Source: Peptococcaceae bacterium (GTDB taxonomy: Bacteria; Bacillota; Dehalobacteriia; UBA7702). Taken from it: a stretch of DNA of 7,847 nt. Shown here piece by piece: positions 1-5,603 of the stretch. Made by a program: the position numbers and the translations under genes. The notes under the pieces were generated by a model, which ran no database searches, was not told the origin of the DNA, and saw nothing but the letters and a program-made list of their open reading frames with translations. The stretch lies in assembly GCA_019415505.1 (NCBI GenBank), contig DXZC01000103.1:1-7847 (forward strand), given 5' to 3'. Numbering within the stretch: position 1 is the first letter of the stretch; each line of letters opens with the position of its first letter.

Positions 1-828
1 GATATAATAGGGGGACCAATCCCAAATGGCGGCGGTAAGGTAAGCGTCAGGAGCTACGTCAGGAGTGGGATAATGATAACCAACGCAATATACACCCTTT
101 TCCTGAGCAGCTAACTGTGTAGAGGTGGTATCCTGATGATAGGTCAATACATCGCAACCATTGTTTACCAATTCCACAGCGGCGGTTTTTTCAGCCGCGG
201 AATCGCCCCAGGAGCCTGTCCATTTAACTTCTACAGTGGCGTCGGGATTAACTGAACGAACCCCTAAGGTAAAGGCGTTAATGCCACGAACAACTTCAGG
301 AATACCAAAAGCTGCTACATATCCAATCTGGTTGGATTCTGTTTGTAAGCCCGCAGCTATACCAGACAAATAGCGAGATTTGTACATACGGCCCATGAAG
401 TTTACAAAGTTGGTGTCATTACTCTGATTACCGGTAGCATGGAAAAAGTAAATGTCAGGATATTCCTCAGCTACTTTTGCCATGGCGTCGCCATAACCGA
501 AGCTACAGCCAACTATCACATTGCAGCCCATATCAATCAGGTCGCGGATAGCCTTTTCACTGTCAGCATTATCGGGAATTTCTTCCAAATAAGTAGTTTC
601 AACATTCAGAGTTTCTTCCAATTTAATTCTGGCGTCATCATGGCTGTTGCTGAAGCCTTGGTCATCAGCGGGTCCAATGTAAATAAAGCCAACTTTAATG
701 TCTTCAGCGGGAATACCGGCGGTACCTTCGTCAGTACCTTCATCCGCGGGTTCGTCGTTGCCGCCGCAGGCAGTAAAAGCAAATACCATCATGCAAGCGA
801 GCAAGGCCAGTAAAAGTTTTTTCTTCAT
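1..828 (-). CDS. BMP/PnrA-family ABC transporter substrate-binding lipoprotein (3' end outside window)
   Basis: This is the extracytoplasmic binding subunit of a BMP-family ABC importer; the family typically binds nucleosides or nucleobases. The window holds 276 codons from the start, and the gene continues past the left edge; family members usually have about 340-390 residues, so the C-terminal lobe is missing. Residues 1-20 form a signal peptide with a lipobox ending at Cys21 (FTAC), followed by an acidic Gly-rich linker (22-43). The mature fold starts with KVGFIYIGPADDQGFS (45-60). Family-typical stretches follow: GCSFGYGD (107-114), HATG (130-133), GRMYKSRYLSG (146-156), IGYVAAFGIPEVVRGINAF (168-186), HQD (231-233) and IWDWSPYY (268-275). 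The ATG at 828 has an AGGGAGGA Shine-Dalgarno site at 833-840. It has its own promoter, and its permease and ATPase partners would lie to the left. The family call is firm; the ligand is unknown. Confidence 0.93.
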   Translation of the reverse strand, partial: MKKKLLLALLACMMVFAFTACGGNDEPADEGTDEGTAGIPAEDIKVGFIYIGPADDQGFSNSHDDARIKLEETLNVETTYLEEIPDNADSEKAIRDLIDMGCNVIVGCSFGYGDAMAKVAEEYPDIYFFHATGNQSNDTNFVNFMGRMYKSRYLSGIAAGLQTESNQIGYVAAFGIPEVVRGINAFTLGVRSVNPDATVEVKWTGSWGDSAAEKTAAVELVNNGCDVLTYHQDTTSTQLAAQEKGVYCVGYHYPTPDVAPDAYLTAAIWDWSPYYI

Positions 829-863
829 TTCGTCCTCCCTGTTTAATGTTATTAAATAAAATA

Positions 864-907
864 GAAAATCAACAGGCTAATTAAATTTAAGTCCCTGACT
901 GATTTCC
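864..907 (-). promoter_or_regulatory. Stem-loop at the 5' end of the BMP lipoprotein leader
   Basis: On the minus-strand transcript, bases 907-894 pair with 876-864 to give about 13 base pairs, including two G-U pairs and one bulged U at 898. The loop of about 17 nt is A/U-rich. The predicted transcription start is at about 907, so the mRNA would begin with this stem. The Shine-Dalgarno region (833-840) lies outside it. It could protect the 5' end from decay or act in regulation. It does not match the purine riboswitch core, which I looked for because of the family of the downstream gene. The pairing is visible; the role is inferred. Confidence 0.5.
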
Positions 908-913
908 TACTTA

Positions 914-942
914 ATTGTAACTATTTTTAGAGAGAATTTCAA
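914..942 (-). promoter_or_regulatory. Sigma-A-type promoter for the BMP lipoprotein gene
   Basis: On the minus strand a -35 box TTGAAA (942-937) is followed after exactly 17 bp by a -10 box TACAAT (919-914). Five of six bases match the consensus in the -10 box and four of six in the -35 box. The predicted transcription start is near 907, giving a leader of about 80 nt. The remaining stretch up to 1077 is A+T-rich, contains only a weak bulged hairpin (1015-1044), and shows no convincing terminator for the upstream operon. Confidence 0.7.
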
Positions 943-1077
943 TAGATAATTGGGGAATTAAGTAAAAAAATTTGATTTTTCCTTAACAAAACAAATATCT
1001 GGGCAAAATTGACGGCCTTCTTTAGGGTTGTGAATTCCCAAGGCATAATCTACTTTGATAGCGGGTTAATCAGAGAT

Positions 1078-1695
1078 TTAAAGCGGAAAAACAGTATTAA
1101 AAAATAAATCTGTAATTTCGTCTCCTTGGGGGAAAAGCTCGTTCCAAGCCTCCTCGTAATAATGGGCCCATTGTTCTTCCGTGGCGGCTATAACCCCTTC
1201 CTCATCTGTAAAATTAAAGATAAATTCCTCACAACGCCAACCCCTGTCAAAATAGCCCTTGGTAATATCGTTTAACTCAGGTAAAAGCAACAGTTTTTCC
1301 GCAATACCAAAGTATTTTTCCAGCCAGGGCGTAGGGTCCTGGGAGCCATACCATTTTTCTATGGCGGCGGTTAGGCTCTGTCTCTTGGCAGTGTCCAGCT
1401 CCGGACAAGTTTTCACAATATCTTCAGGGGTACAATAAGCTGTGAGGAGAACAATTTTATAGGTTACTTCGTCCACCATTACCCCATCCCAGGTAATGTC
1501 CCAGTCTATTTTAGCCGTCTCAGAAAAATGGGGTAATTGACTGGTTTTTAATTTTTTGTAGTCATTTTTAGCCAAGGGCGATAACAGCACAGGAGCTTTA
1601 AGAAATTGCTCGTGTTGGCAAGCAGCCTCCTTTAAGAGTTCACCCTTGCGTAAGTTAGCCACGACATTGAGCCAGTGTTCCTTATTATAGTTCAT
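1078..1695 (-). CDS. Hypothetical acidic soluble protein, 205 aa
   Basis: I do not recognise this protein. It has no signal peptide or membrane segment, so it is probably cytoplasmic. It is acidic and rich in aromatic residues, with eight Trp (8, 65, 69, 115, 124, 153, 176, 184) and clustered Tyr/Phe near the C terminus. Visible stretches include WDITWDG (65-71) and WAHYYEEAWNELFPQGDE (176-192 region). An upstream in-frame ATG at 1704 would add MII, but it abuts the AGGGG Shine-Dalgarno site (1705-1709). The ATG at 1695 sits 9 nt from that site and is preferred. It begins only 18 bp after the stop codon of the duplicated-domain lipoprotein gene, so the two are almost certainly one transcript. 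A functional link with that lipoprotein is possible but not shown. Confidence 0.75.
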   Translation of the reverse strand: MNYNKEHWLNVVANLRKGELLKEAACQHEQFLKAPVLLSPLAKNDYKKLKTSQLPHFSETAKIDWDITWDGVMVDEVTYKIVLLTAYCTPEDIVKTCPELDTAKRQSLTAAIEKWYGSQDPTPWLEKYFGIAEKLLLLPELNDITKGYFDRGWRCEEFIFNFTDEEGVIAATEEQWAHYYEEAWNELFPQGDEITDLFFNTVFPL

Positions 1696-1704
1696 AATTA
1701 TCAT

Positions 1705-1709
1705 CCCCT
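1705..1709 (-). promoter_or_regulatory. Ribosome binding site deciding the start at 1695
   Basis: The minus strand reads AGGGG directly followed by ATG (1704-1702); the next in-frame ATG is 9 nt away at 1695. Only the second has normal Shine-Dalgarno spacing, so it is taken as the start. Confidence 0.6.
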
Positions 1710-1713
1710 AATT

Positions 1714-2382
1714 TTAATTTTTACTTACGGAAGCTGCAGCAGTTTCATCGGTGGGGTTAAGTTCCCCTACATAACCTACGGTTAATTCATCGCCTATAGA
1801 AAAATCCGAACCTAAAACTCCCGCATTTTCTACGTTAAAGATATATGTGCCCTGAGATGTTTCTAAGGTAATAGTTTCCACCGTTATAGCCACTACCTTG
1901 CCGGCTATGGTAGCGTCGGCTTTAAGGGACTCCCCAGGGGAACTATTATTATCCTGCTGGGGTAAATCGCCGGTAGAGCCAGGGCCATTTTCACCTGTTG
2001 TCTGGTTTCCAGCTTCGTTGCCTTCACTTGCAGTATTTTCATTATCATTATTTTCTTGCTTATCTAGGTCGCTGGAGGAATCGTCCGTTTGCACCAGGAC
2101 TACACTTTTTACCTCAACTGGCTGCTCAGTTACGGCCTTATCTAATTGGCCAAGATATGCCACCTTAACAGTATCACCAGGCGCCGCTTCTTTTGCACCG
2201 CTCAAATCAGCTTCTGCCAATTGGAAAATATAATTTCGCTCCGAGTCTGAAGATATTTCCAACTCAGTGTCAGATAGGGAAATGAGCATACCCTCTATTT
2301 CCGAAGCTTCCTCTTTGTCGCCGCAAGCGGAAAGTAGAGATAATAACAGGATTAAGGCTAAACCAACGGCTATTTTTTTCAT
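1714..2382 (-). CDS. Lipoprotein with two copies of a small beta-rich domain, 222 aa
   Basis: Residues 1-19 are a signal peptide and LSAC (17-20) is a clear lipobox, so Cys20 is the likely lipid-anchored first mature residue. The mature part has two related domains: about 29-97 (EIEGMLISLSDTELEIS, YIFQL, PGDTVKVAYLGQLD) and about 157-220 (TIAGKVVAITVETITLET, YIFNV, IGDELTVGYVGELN). Each shows the same order of a G-containing strand, a T/S-rich strand, a YIF strand and a GD-x-(L/V)-x-V-x-Y-x-G strand, suggesting a small beta-barrel. A linker (98-156) rich in Asp, Asn, Ser, Gly and Glu separates them. The ATG at 2382 has a GAGG site at 2391-2394 and a nearby promoter. It heads a two-gene unit with the unknown protein downstream. 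I cannot assign a function; it resembles uncharacterised surface lipoproteins of Bacillota. Confidence 0.85.
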   Translation of the reverse strand: MKKIAVGLALILLLSLLSACGDKEEASEIEGMLISLSDTELEISSDSERNYIFQLAEADLSGAKEAAPGDTVKVAYLGQLDKAVTEQPVEVKSVVLVQTDDSSSDLDKQENNDNENTASEGNEAGNQTTGENGPGSTGDLPQQDNNSSPGESLKADATIAGKVVAITVETITLETSQGTYIFNVENAGVLGSDFSIGDELTVGYVGELNPTDETAAASVSKN

Positions 2383-2418
2383 TTTTAATACCTCGTATTC
2401 TCTTCATTACCTTATTAA

Positions 2419-2446
2419 ATATTAACATATCCCTAAAAATTTACAA
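2419..2446 (-). promoter_or_regulatory. Promoter for the duplicated-domain lipoprotein operon
   Basis: On the minus strand, TTGTAA (2446-2441) is followed after 16 bp by TAATAT (2424-2419). A TG one base upstream of the -10 box makes it an extended -10 promoter. The predicted start is near 2412, giving a leader of about 30 nt. The -35 box lies inside the left arm of the 2439-2495 inverted repeat. Confidence 0.6.
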
Positions 2447-2495
2447 GGGAAAACATTAATTGTACAATATTTTGCTATAATTTTTCCTTGTAAAT
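2439..2495. repeat. 15-bp inverted repeat spanning the divergent promoters
   Basis: The left arm 2439-2453 (ATTTACAAGGGAAAA) and right arm 2481-2495 (TTTTTCCTTGTAAAT) are complementary at 14 of 15 positions, with one G/T mismatch (2449/2485). The arms are 27 bp apart. They contain the -35 boxes of the minus-strand lipoprotein promoter (2441-2446) and the plus-strand yfcE promoter (2488-2493). A shorter perfect palindrome, ATTGTACAAT (2459-2468), lies between them. This could be a shared operator for a dimeric regulator; part of the symmetry comes from the two TTGTAA boxes themselves. Confidence 0.6.
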
Positions 2496-2516
2496 GTATA
2501 TAGTCAATGGTAAAAT
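2488..2516 (+). promoter_or_regulatory. Promoter for yfcE
   Basis: TTGTAA (2488-2493) is separated by 17 bp from TAAAAT (2511-2516), with TG one base upstream of the -10 box (extended -10). The predicted start is near 2523, leaving a leader of about 40 nt. A second possible start is the perfect extended -10, TGC plus TATAAT (2473-2481), which has no good -35 box and overlaps the right arm of the inverted repeat. Confidence 0.65.
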
Positions 2517-2562
2517 GTGATACGCTATAGAGCAAACGCTAAAATTTAAGGAGAAATTTATT

Positions 2563-3111
2563 ATGAAATTAATGATAGCTTCCGATATTCACGGCTCACT
2601 ATACTATGCTGAAAAAATGGTCCAACGCTACCAAGCGGAAGAAGCGGAAAAACTGATTTTATTAGGTGATATACTCTACCACGGCCCCAGGAATGACTTG
2701 CCTAAGGATTACGCTCCCAAGGGAGTTATCGCCCTCCTCAATAACCTACAGGGGGAAATACTATGCGTACGGGGCAATTGCGAAGCTGAGGTCGATCAAA
2801 TGGTACTAGAGTTCCCCGTTTTGGCCGATTACATGATCATGTATTTAGACGGTCGTATGGTTTACGTTACCCACGGCCATATCCACAATAAAAACAACTT
2901 ACCGCCCTTGAAAAAAGGTGATATCCTCCTCCACGGCCACACCCATTTACAGGCTTTAGAGGACTGCGGCGATTATTACTATTTCAACCCAGGTTCTGTG
3001 TCCATTCCCAAGGGCGAAGATGTAAACAGTTATATGATTTATGAGGACGGCGTATATACTATTAAGGACATGACAGGCGCGGTTTTAAAAGAATTGTGCC
3101 TTAATTCTTAA
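2563..3111 (+). CDS. yfcE: YfcE-type metallophosphoesterase, 182 aa
   Basis: This is a cytoplasmic metal-dependent phosphodiesterase of the MJ0936/YfcE family. The known E. coli YfcE hydrolyses model phosphodiesters in vitro; the physiological substrate is not established. All binuclear-metal motifs are present: D8-x-H10 (SDIHGS), G35-D36 (LLGDILYHGPRN), G71-N72-C73 (RGNCEAEVDQM), H104 and H106 (THGH), and H126-x-H128 (HGHTH). FNPGSVSIPKG (141-151) matches the E. coli protein as I remember it, and the length (182 versus 184 aa) is normal. AAGGAG at 2548-2553 lies 9 nt before the ATG. It starts the plus-strand unit; 85 bp without a clear terminator separate it from the LTA-synthase-like gene, so they may be cotranscribed. 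Confidence 0.95.
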   Translation: MKLMIASDIHGSLYYAEKMVQRYQAEEAEKLILLGDILYHGPRNDLPKDYAPKGVIALLNNLQGEILCVRGNCEAEVDQMVLEFPVLADYMIMYLDGRMVYVTHGHIHNKNNLPPLKKGDILLHGHTHLQALEDCGDYYYFNPGSVSIPKGEDVNSYMIYEDGVYTIKDMTGAVLKELCLNS

Positions 3112-3132
3112 AATATACACAAAACAAACAAA

Positions 3133-3189
3133 TAGAGTTGAGATAATTTAACAGTCTCTTAATTGTAATACCTAATTTATAAAACTCTA
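3133..3189 (+). promoter_or_regulatory. Inverted repeat in the yfcE-LTA synthase gap
   Basis: TAGAGTT (3133-3139) and AACTCTA (3183-3189) form a perfect 7-bp inverted repeat, with a weaker inner GAGA/TCTC pair (3140-3143 and 3155-3158). In a read-through transcript the right arm would lie just before the poorly marked GTG start at 3197, so folding could affect translation. No U tract follows, so it is not an intrinsic terminator. The evidence is weak because the A+T content is high. Confidence 0.25.
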
Positions 3190-3196
3190 AGAAAAT

Positions 3197-5410
3197 GTGA
3201 TTGCGAAAATGAAAATTCCCAATTTTTTAAAAAAAATAAGAGCCGGTTCTTCAAAGGTTATGACTACCATAAACACGAGAATTGGCAAAATATTGCGAAA
3301 ACCTCTATTATTTTGCGCCGGGTGGTCTGTGCTCCTAACCTTTATTTTAGAGGCTTTGGGCCGCAGATCTTTAATTGACGCCTTAATATATTTTGTGGGC
3401 AGTCCCCTAATGTTTTTCTATAATGCCCTCATTATTATGCTGACTCTTTGCGTGGCCCTGCTTTTCCGGCGCCGCTATTTTGTGCTATTTTTGGTCACGG
3501 TATTTTGGCTGGGCAGCGGTATAGCCAACTGTGTATTGCTGGGTTTCCGTACTACACCTTTTTCCGCTATTGACTTAACTTTGGTGCCTTACGCTTTAAG
3601 TATTATTGATATTTATTTGAGTAAAACCCAAATTACCGTTCTCACAATCCTGCTGGTAGTTGTAATACTTGCCATACTCTTTCTGGCGTTTAAGGCTCCC
3701 AAACATAAGGGCAAAATGCTTTACGGACGTTATTTGTGCGCCTTAGCAGTTATTACCGCCCTAGTGTTTACCGTCTCATACGTTGGCAGCGAAACTAAAA
3801 CCATTGGCGCCAGGTTCGGCAATTTAGCTGACGCCTATGAAAATTTTGGCTTTGCTTACTGCCTTTCCAACAGCTTTGTGGATTCAGGCATTAGTAAGCC
3901 GGCGAATTACTCCCAAGAAACCATTAAAAACATTGTAGAACCGCTGGAAGCCAACGCTAAAGATTCCTCTGAGGAACAGCATCCTAATGTAATTTTTATG
4001 CAGCTAGAGTCCTTCTTCGACGTCAATCACTTAAAAAATGTGGAGTTTAACGAGGACCCCAATCCCGTTTTTACCAGTCTGAAAGAAAATTATCCCTCTG
4101 GTTTTCTCAATGTTCCTTCCGTAGGAGCCGGTACAGCCAACACGGAATTTGAAATACTTACGGGTATGAATTTGGATTATTTTGGCGCCGGAGAATACCC
4201 CTATAAAACTGTCTTATTGGATGAAACTTGCGAAAGTTTAGCATATAACTTAAAGGAATCTGGTTACTATACCTATGCCATGCATAATAATAGGGCTTCC
4301 TTCTATGGCAGAGATGAAGTATTTTCCATGCTGGGATTCGATTGCTTTGACTCTAAAGAGTATATGCAGAATATAGAGTACACCCCGGCGGGCTGGGCCA
4401 AGGATAAAGTGTTGGTGGGAGAGATAATGAAATCCCTCCAAGCCACTGAGGACCAGCAAGATTTTATCTATACAATTACCGTGCAAGGACATGGTAAATA
4501 TAACGCTAAAAGCTTAGATTACACGGAACCCATAAAGCTAACTATGGCTGAAGATGAGGATATAGACGCCTATACCAGCTTTGTCAAACAGCTCCATGAA
4601 GTGGACGCTTTTATAGGCCAGCTTTTAAGCGAACTGGAAAATTATGATGAAGACGTGGTAGTGGTAATGTACGGCGACCATCTCCCCAGCTTGGATATAA
4701 GCGCCACGGATTTAGACAATGGCAATCTTTATCAAACCGAATATGTAATATGGAATAATTTTGGGTTAGAAGCTGAGGATAAGGATGTGGCGACCTATGA
4801 ATTATCCTCCTATGTGTTAGGTCTGTTAGGCATTGATAACGGTGTGATTACCAAATTCCATCAGCAGGAAGGCTCCTCCTTCACCTATCTACAGGACTTA
4901 GAAAATTTACAATATGATATGCTTTACGGTAAAAAATACGCTTATAACGGGGTAAGTCCTTATGATCCTACAGAACTAAAAATGGGCATTGAGGAAATAT
5001 ATATAACCGATGTAATGTATTATCAGGGCACATCCACTGTTTACGTCTTTGGCGAGGGCTTTACCGACGCCAGTAATATATATGTGAACTATGAGCGGCA
5101 ACCAACTACCTTTTTAAATAATAATACCCTGATGCTATCTAATTATGATCTGGCCAATGGCGACGTAATCGTAGTTAAACAGGCGGGTAAAAACAGAATA
5201 CCTTTAAGCAGCACAGTGGCTTATACCTTTGCCTCCGATGCTATGGCGGAAGAGGTACCAAATTACGGACATCTTGATTATTACGAACCAGGTAAAGAAA
5301 GAGAAGATACCCGTAAAACCGGGGTTATAAGCGGTAGTGACAATAACCAGGCTGCGGAAGTTACCAACCCTGATAATCAGGATATAGACAATTCAGATAC
5401 CACCACATAA
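3197..5410 (+). CDS. LTA synthase / phosphoglycerol transferase family membrane protein with C-terminal Ig-like domain, 737 aa
   Basis: The family transfers glycerol-phosphate units from phosphatidylglycerol to a growing envelope polymer on the outer face of the membrane. The N-terminal part has about five membrane segments (roughly 37-55, 62-90, 94-115, 145-166, 179-196). An alkaline-phosphatase/sulfatase-fold extracellular domain follows (about 262-580). Probable active-site residues are E271 (MQLESF), the nucleophile T313 (GAGTANTEFE), H363/R366 (AMHNNRASFYGRD), H432 (VQGHGKY) and D494-H495 (MYGDHLP), matching the LtaS pattern. Beyond the usual end is an Ig-like IPT/TIG-type domain (about 598-679, with VYVFGEGFTDASNIYVN) and a polar Asp/Asn/Thr tail. 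The start is uncertain: GTG at 3197 and ATG at 3209 both lack a good Shine-Dalgarno site, and the ATG at 3195 meets TGA at once. Family is sure; polymer and substrate are inferred. Confidence 0.92.
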   Translation: MIAKMKIPNFLKKIRAGSSKVMTTINTRIGKILRKPLLFCAGWSVLLTFILEALGRRSLIDALIYFVGSPLMFFYNALIIMLTLCVALLFRRRYFVLFLVTVFWLGSGIANCVLLGFRTTPFSAIDLTLVPYALSIIDIYLSKTQITVLTILLVVVILAILFLAFKAPKHKGKMLYGRYLCALAVITALVFTVSYVGSETKTIGARFGNLADAYENFGFAYCLSNSFVDSGISKPANYSQETIKNIVEPLEANAKDSSEEQHPNVIFMQLESFFDVNHLKNVEFNEDPNPVFTSLKENYPSGFLNVPSVGAGTANTEFEILTGMNLDYFGAGEYPYKTVLLDETCESLAYNLKESGYYTYAMHNNRASFYGRDEVFSMLGFDCFDSKEYMQNIEYTPAGWAKDKVLVGEIMKSLQATEDQQDFIYTITVQGHGKYNAKSLDYTEPIKLTMAEDEDIDAYTSFVKQLHEVDAFIGQLLSELENYDEDVVVVMYGDHLPSLDISATDLDNGNLYQTEYVIWNNFGLEAEDKDVATYELSSYVLGLLGIDNGVITKFHQQEGSSFTYLQDLENLQYDMLYGKKYAYNGVSPYDPTELKMGIEEIYITDVMYYQGTSTVYVFGEGFTDASNIYVNYERQPTTFLNNNTLMLSNYDLANGDVIVVKQAGKNRIPLSSTVAYTFASDAMAEEVPNYGHLDYYEPGKEREDTRKTGVISGSDNNQAAEVTNPDNQDIDNSDTTT

Positions 5411-5422
5411 AAATAGTAATAT

Positions 5423-5454
5423 AAAAGACCTTCTTGCTAGCAAGAAGGTCTTTT
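5423..5454 (+). terminator. Intrinsic terminator of the LTA-synthase-like gene
   Basis: A perfect 32-bp palindrome (each arm 16 bp, AAAAGACCTTCTTGCT and its complement) begins 12 bp after the stop codon. Its right arm ends in a run of T that continues to 5455. The A run on the left arm would give a U tract on the opposite strand too, so it may work in both directions. Confidence 0.93.
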
Positions 5455-5494
5455 TATTTAAGCAAAAGCAGACGCAGATTAAAGCAAAGGTACA

Positions 5495-5521
5495 GAAAAG
5501 AAACTGGGGCGATGCTCCAGT
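5495..5521 (-). terminator. Possible weak terminator after the vWA gene
   Basis: On the minus strand, ACTGGAGC (5521-5514) and GCCCCAGT (5510-5503) form an 8-bp stem with one A/C mismatch and a 3-nt loop, followed by TTTCTTTTCT. It lies about 80 nt past the stop codon at 5604. The rest of 5455-5603 shows no gene. The bidirectional palindrome at 5423-5454 could be the backup terminator. Confidence 0.4.
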
Positions 5522-5603
5522 CCTACAAGTACTACAATTACTAGCCAGATAATGTCAGAGCAATAGACTACACATTTAATTAAGTCATGCCGCTAGATAT
5601 TGG

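Noticed and set aside
161..813. Two plus-strand open frames (161-373 and 439-813)
   Set aside because: They lie antisense inside the BMP lipoprotein gene, have no ribosome binding site, and their translations look like shadow reading.
1015..1044. Hairpin as terminator for the 205-aa protein gene
   Set aside because: It has only 5 plus 3 base pairs with a 5-nt bulge and no U tract after it.
829..1077. Purine riboswitch upstream of the BMP lipoprotein
   Set aside because: The conserved core motifs (such as GTTTCTAC and CCGTAAA) are absent on the minus strand, and only a simple stem-loop is seen.
1898..2233. Plus-strand open frame of 111 codons
   Set aside because: It is antisense to the duplicated-domain lipoprotein, whose signal peptide, lipobox and internal repeat show which strand is coding.
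3138..3169. Promoter for the LTA-synthase-like gene (TTGAGA with TGTAAT)
   Set aside because: The spacer is 20 bp and no well placed -10 box exists at 16-18 bp.
4250..4492. Minus-strand open frame of 80 codons
   Set aside because: It is antisense to the catalytic domain of the LTA-synthase-like protein.
5512..5544. Ten-codon Tyr-rich open frame on the plus strand
   Set aside because: It has a badly spaced GGGG only, lies right after a strong terminator and inside a hairpin, and such short frames are common by chance.
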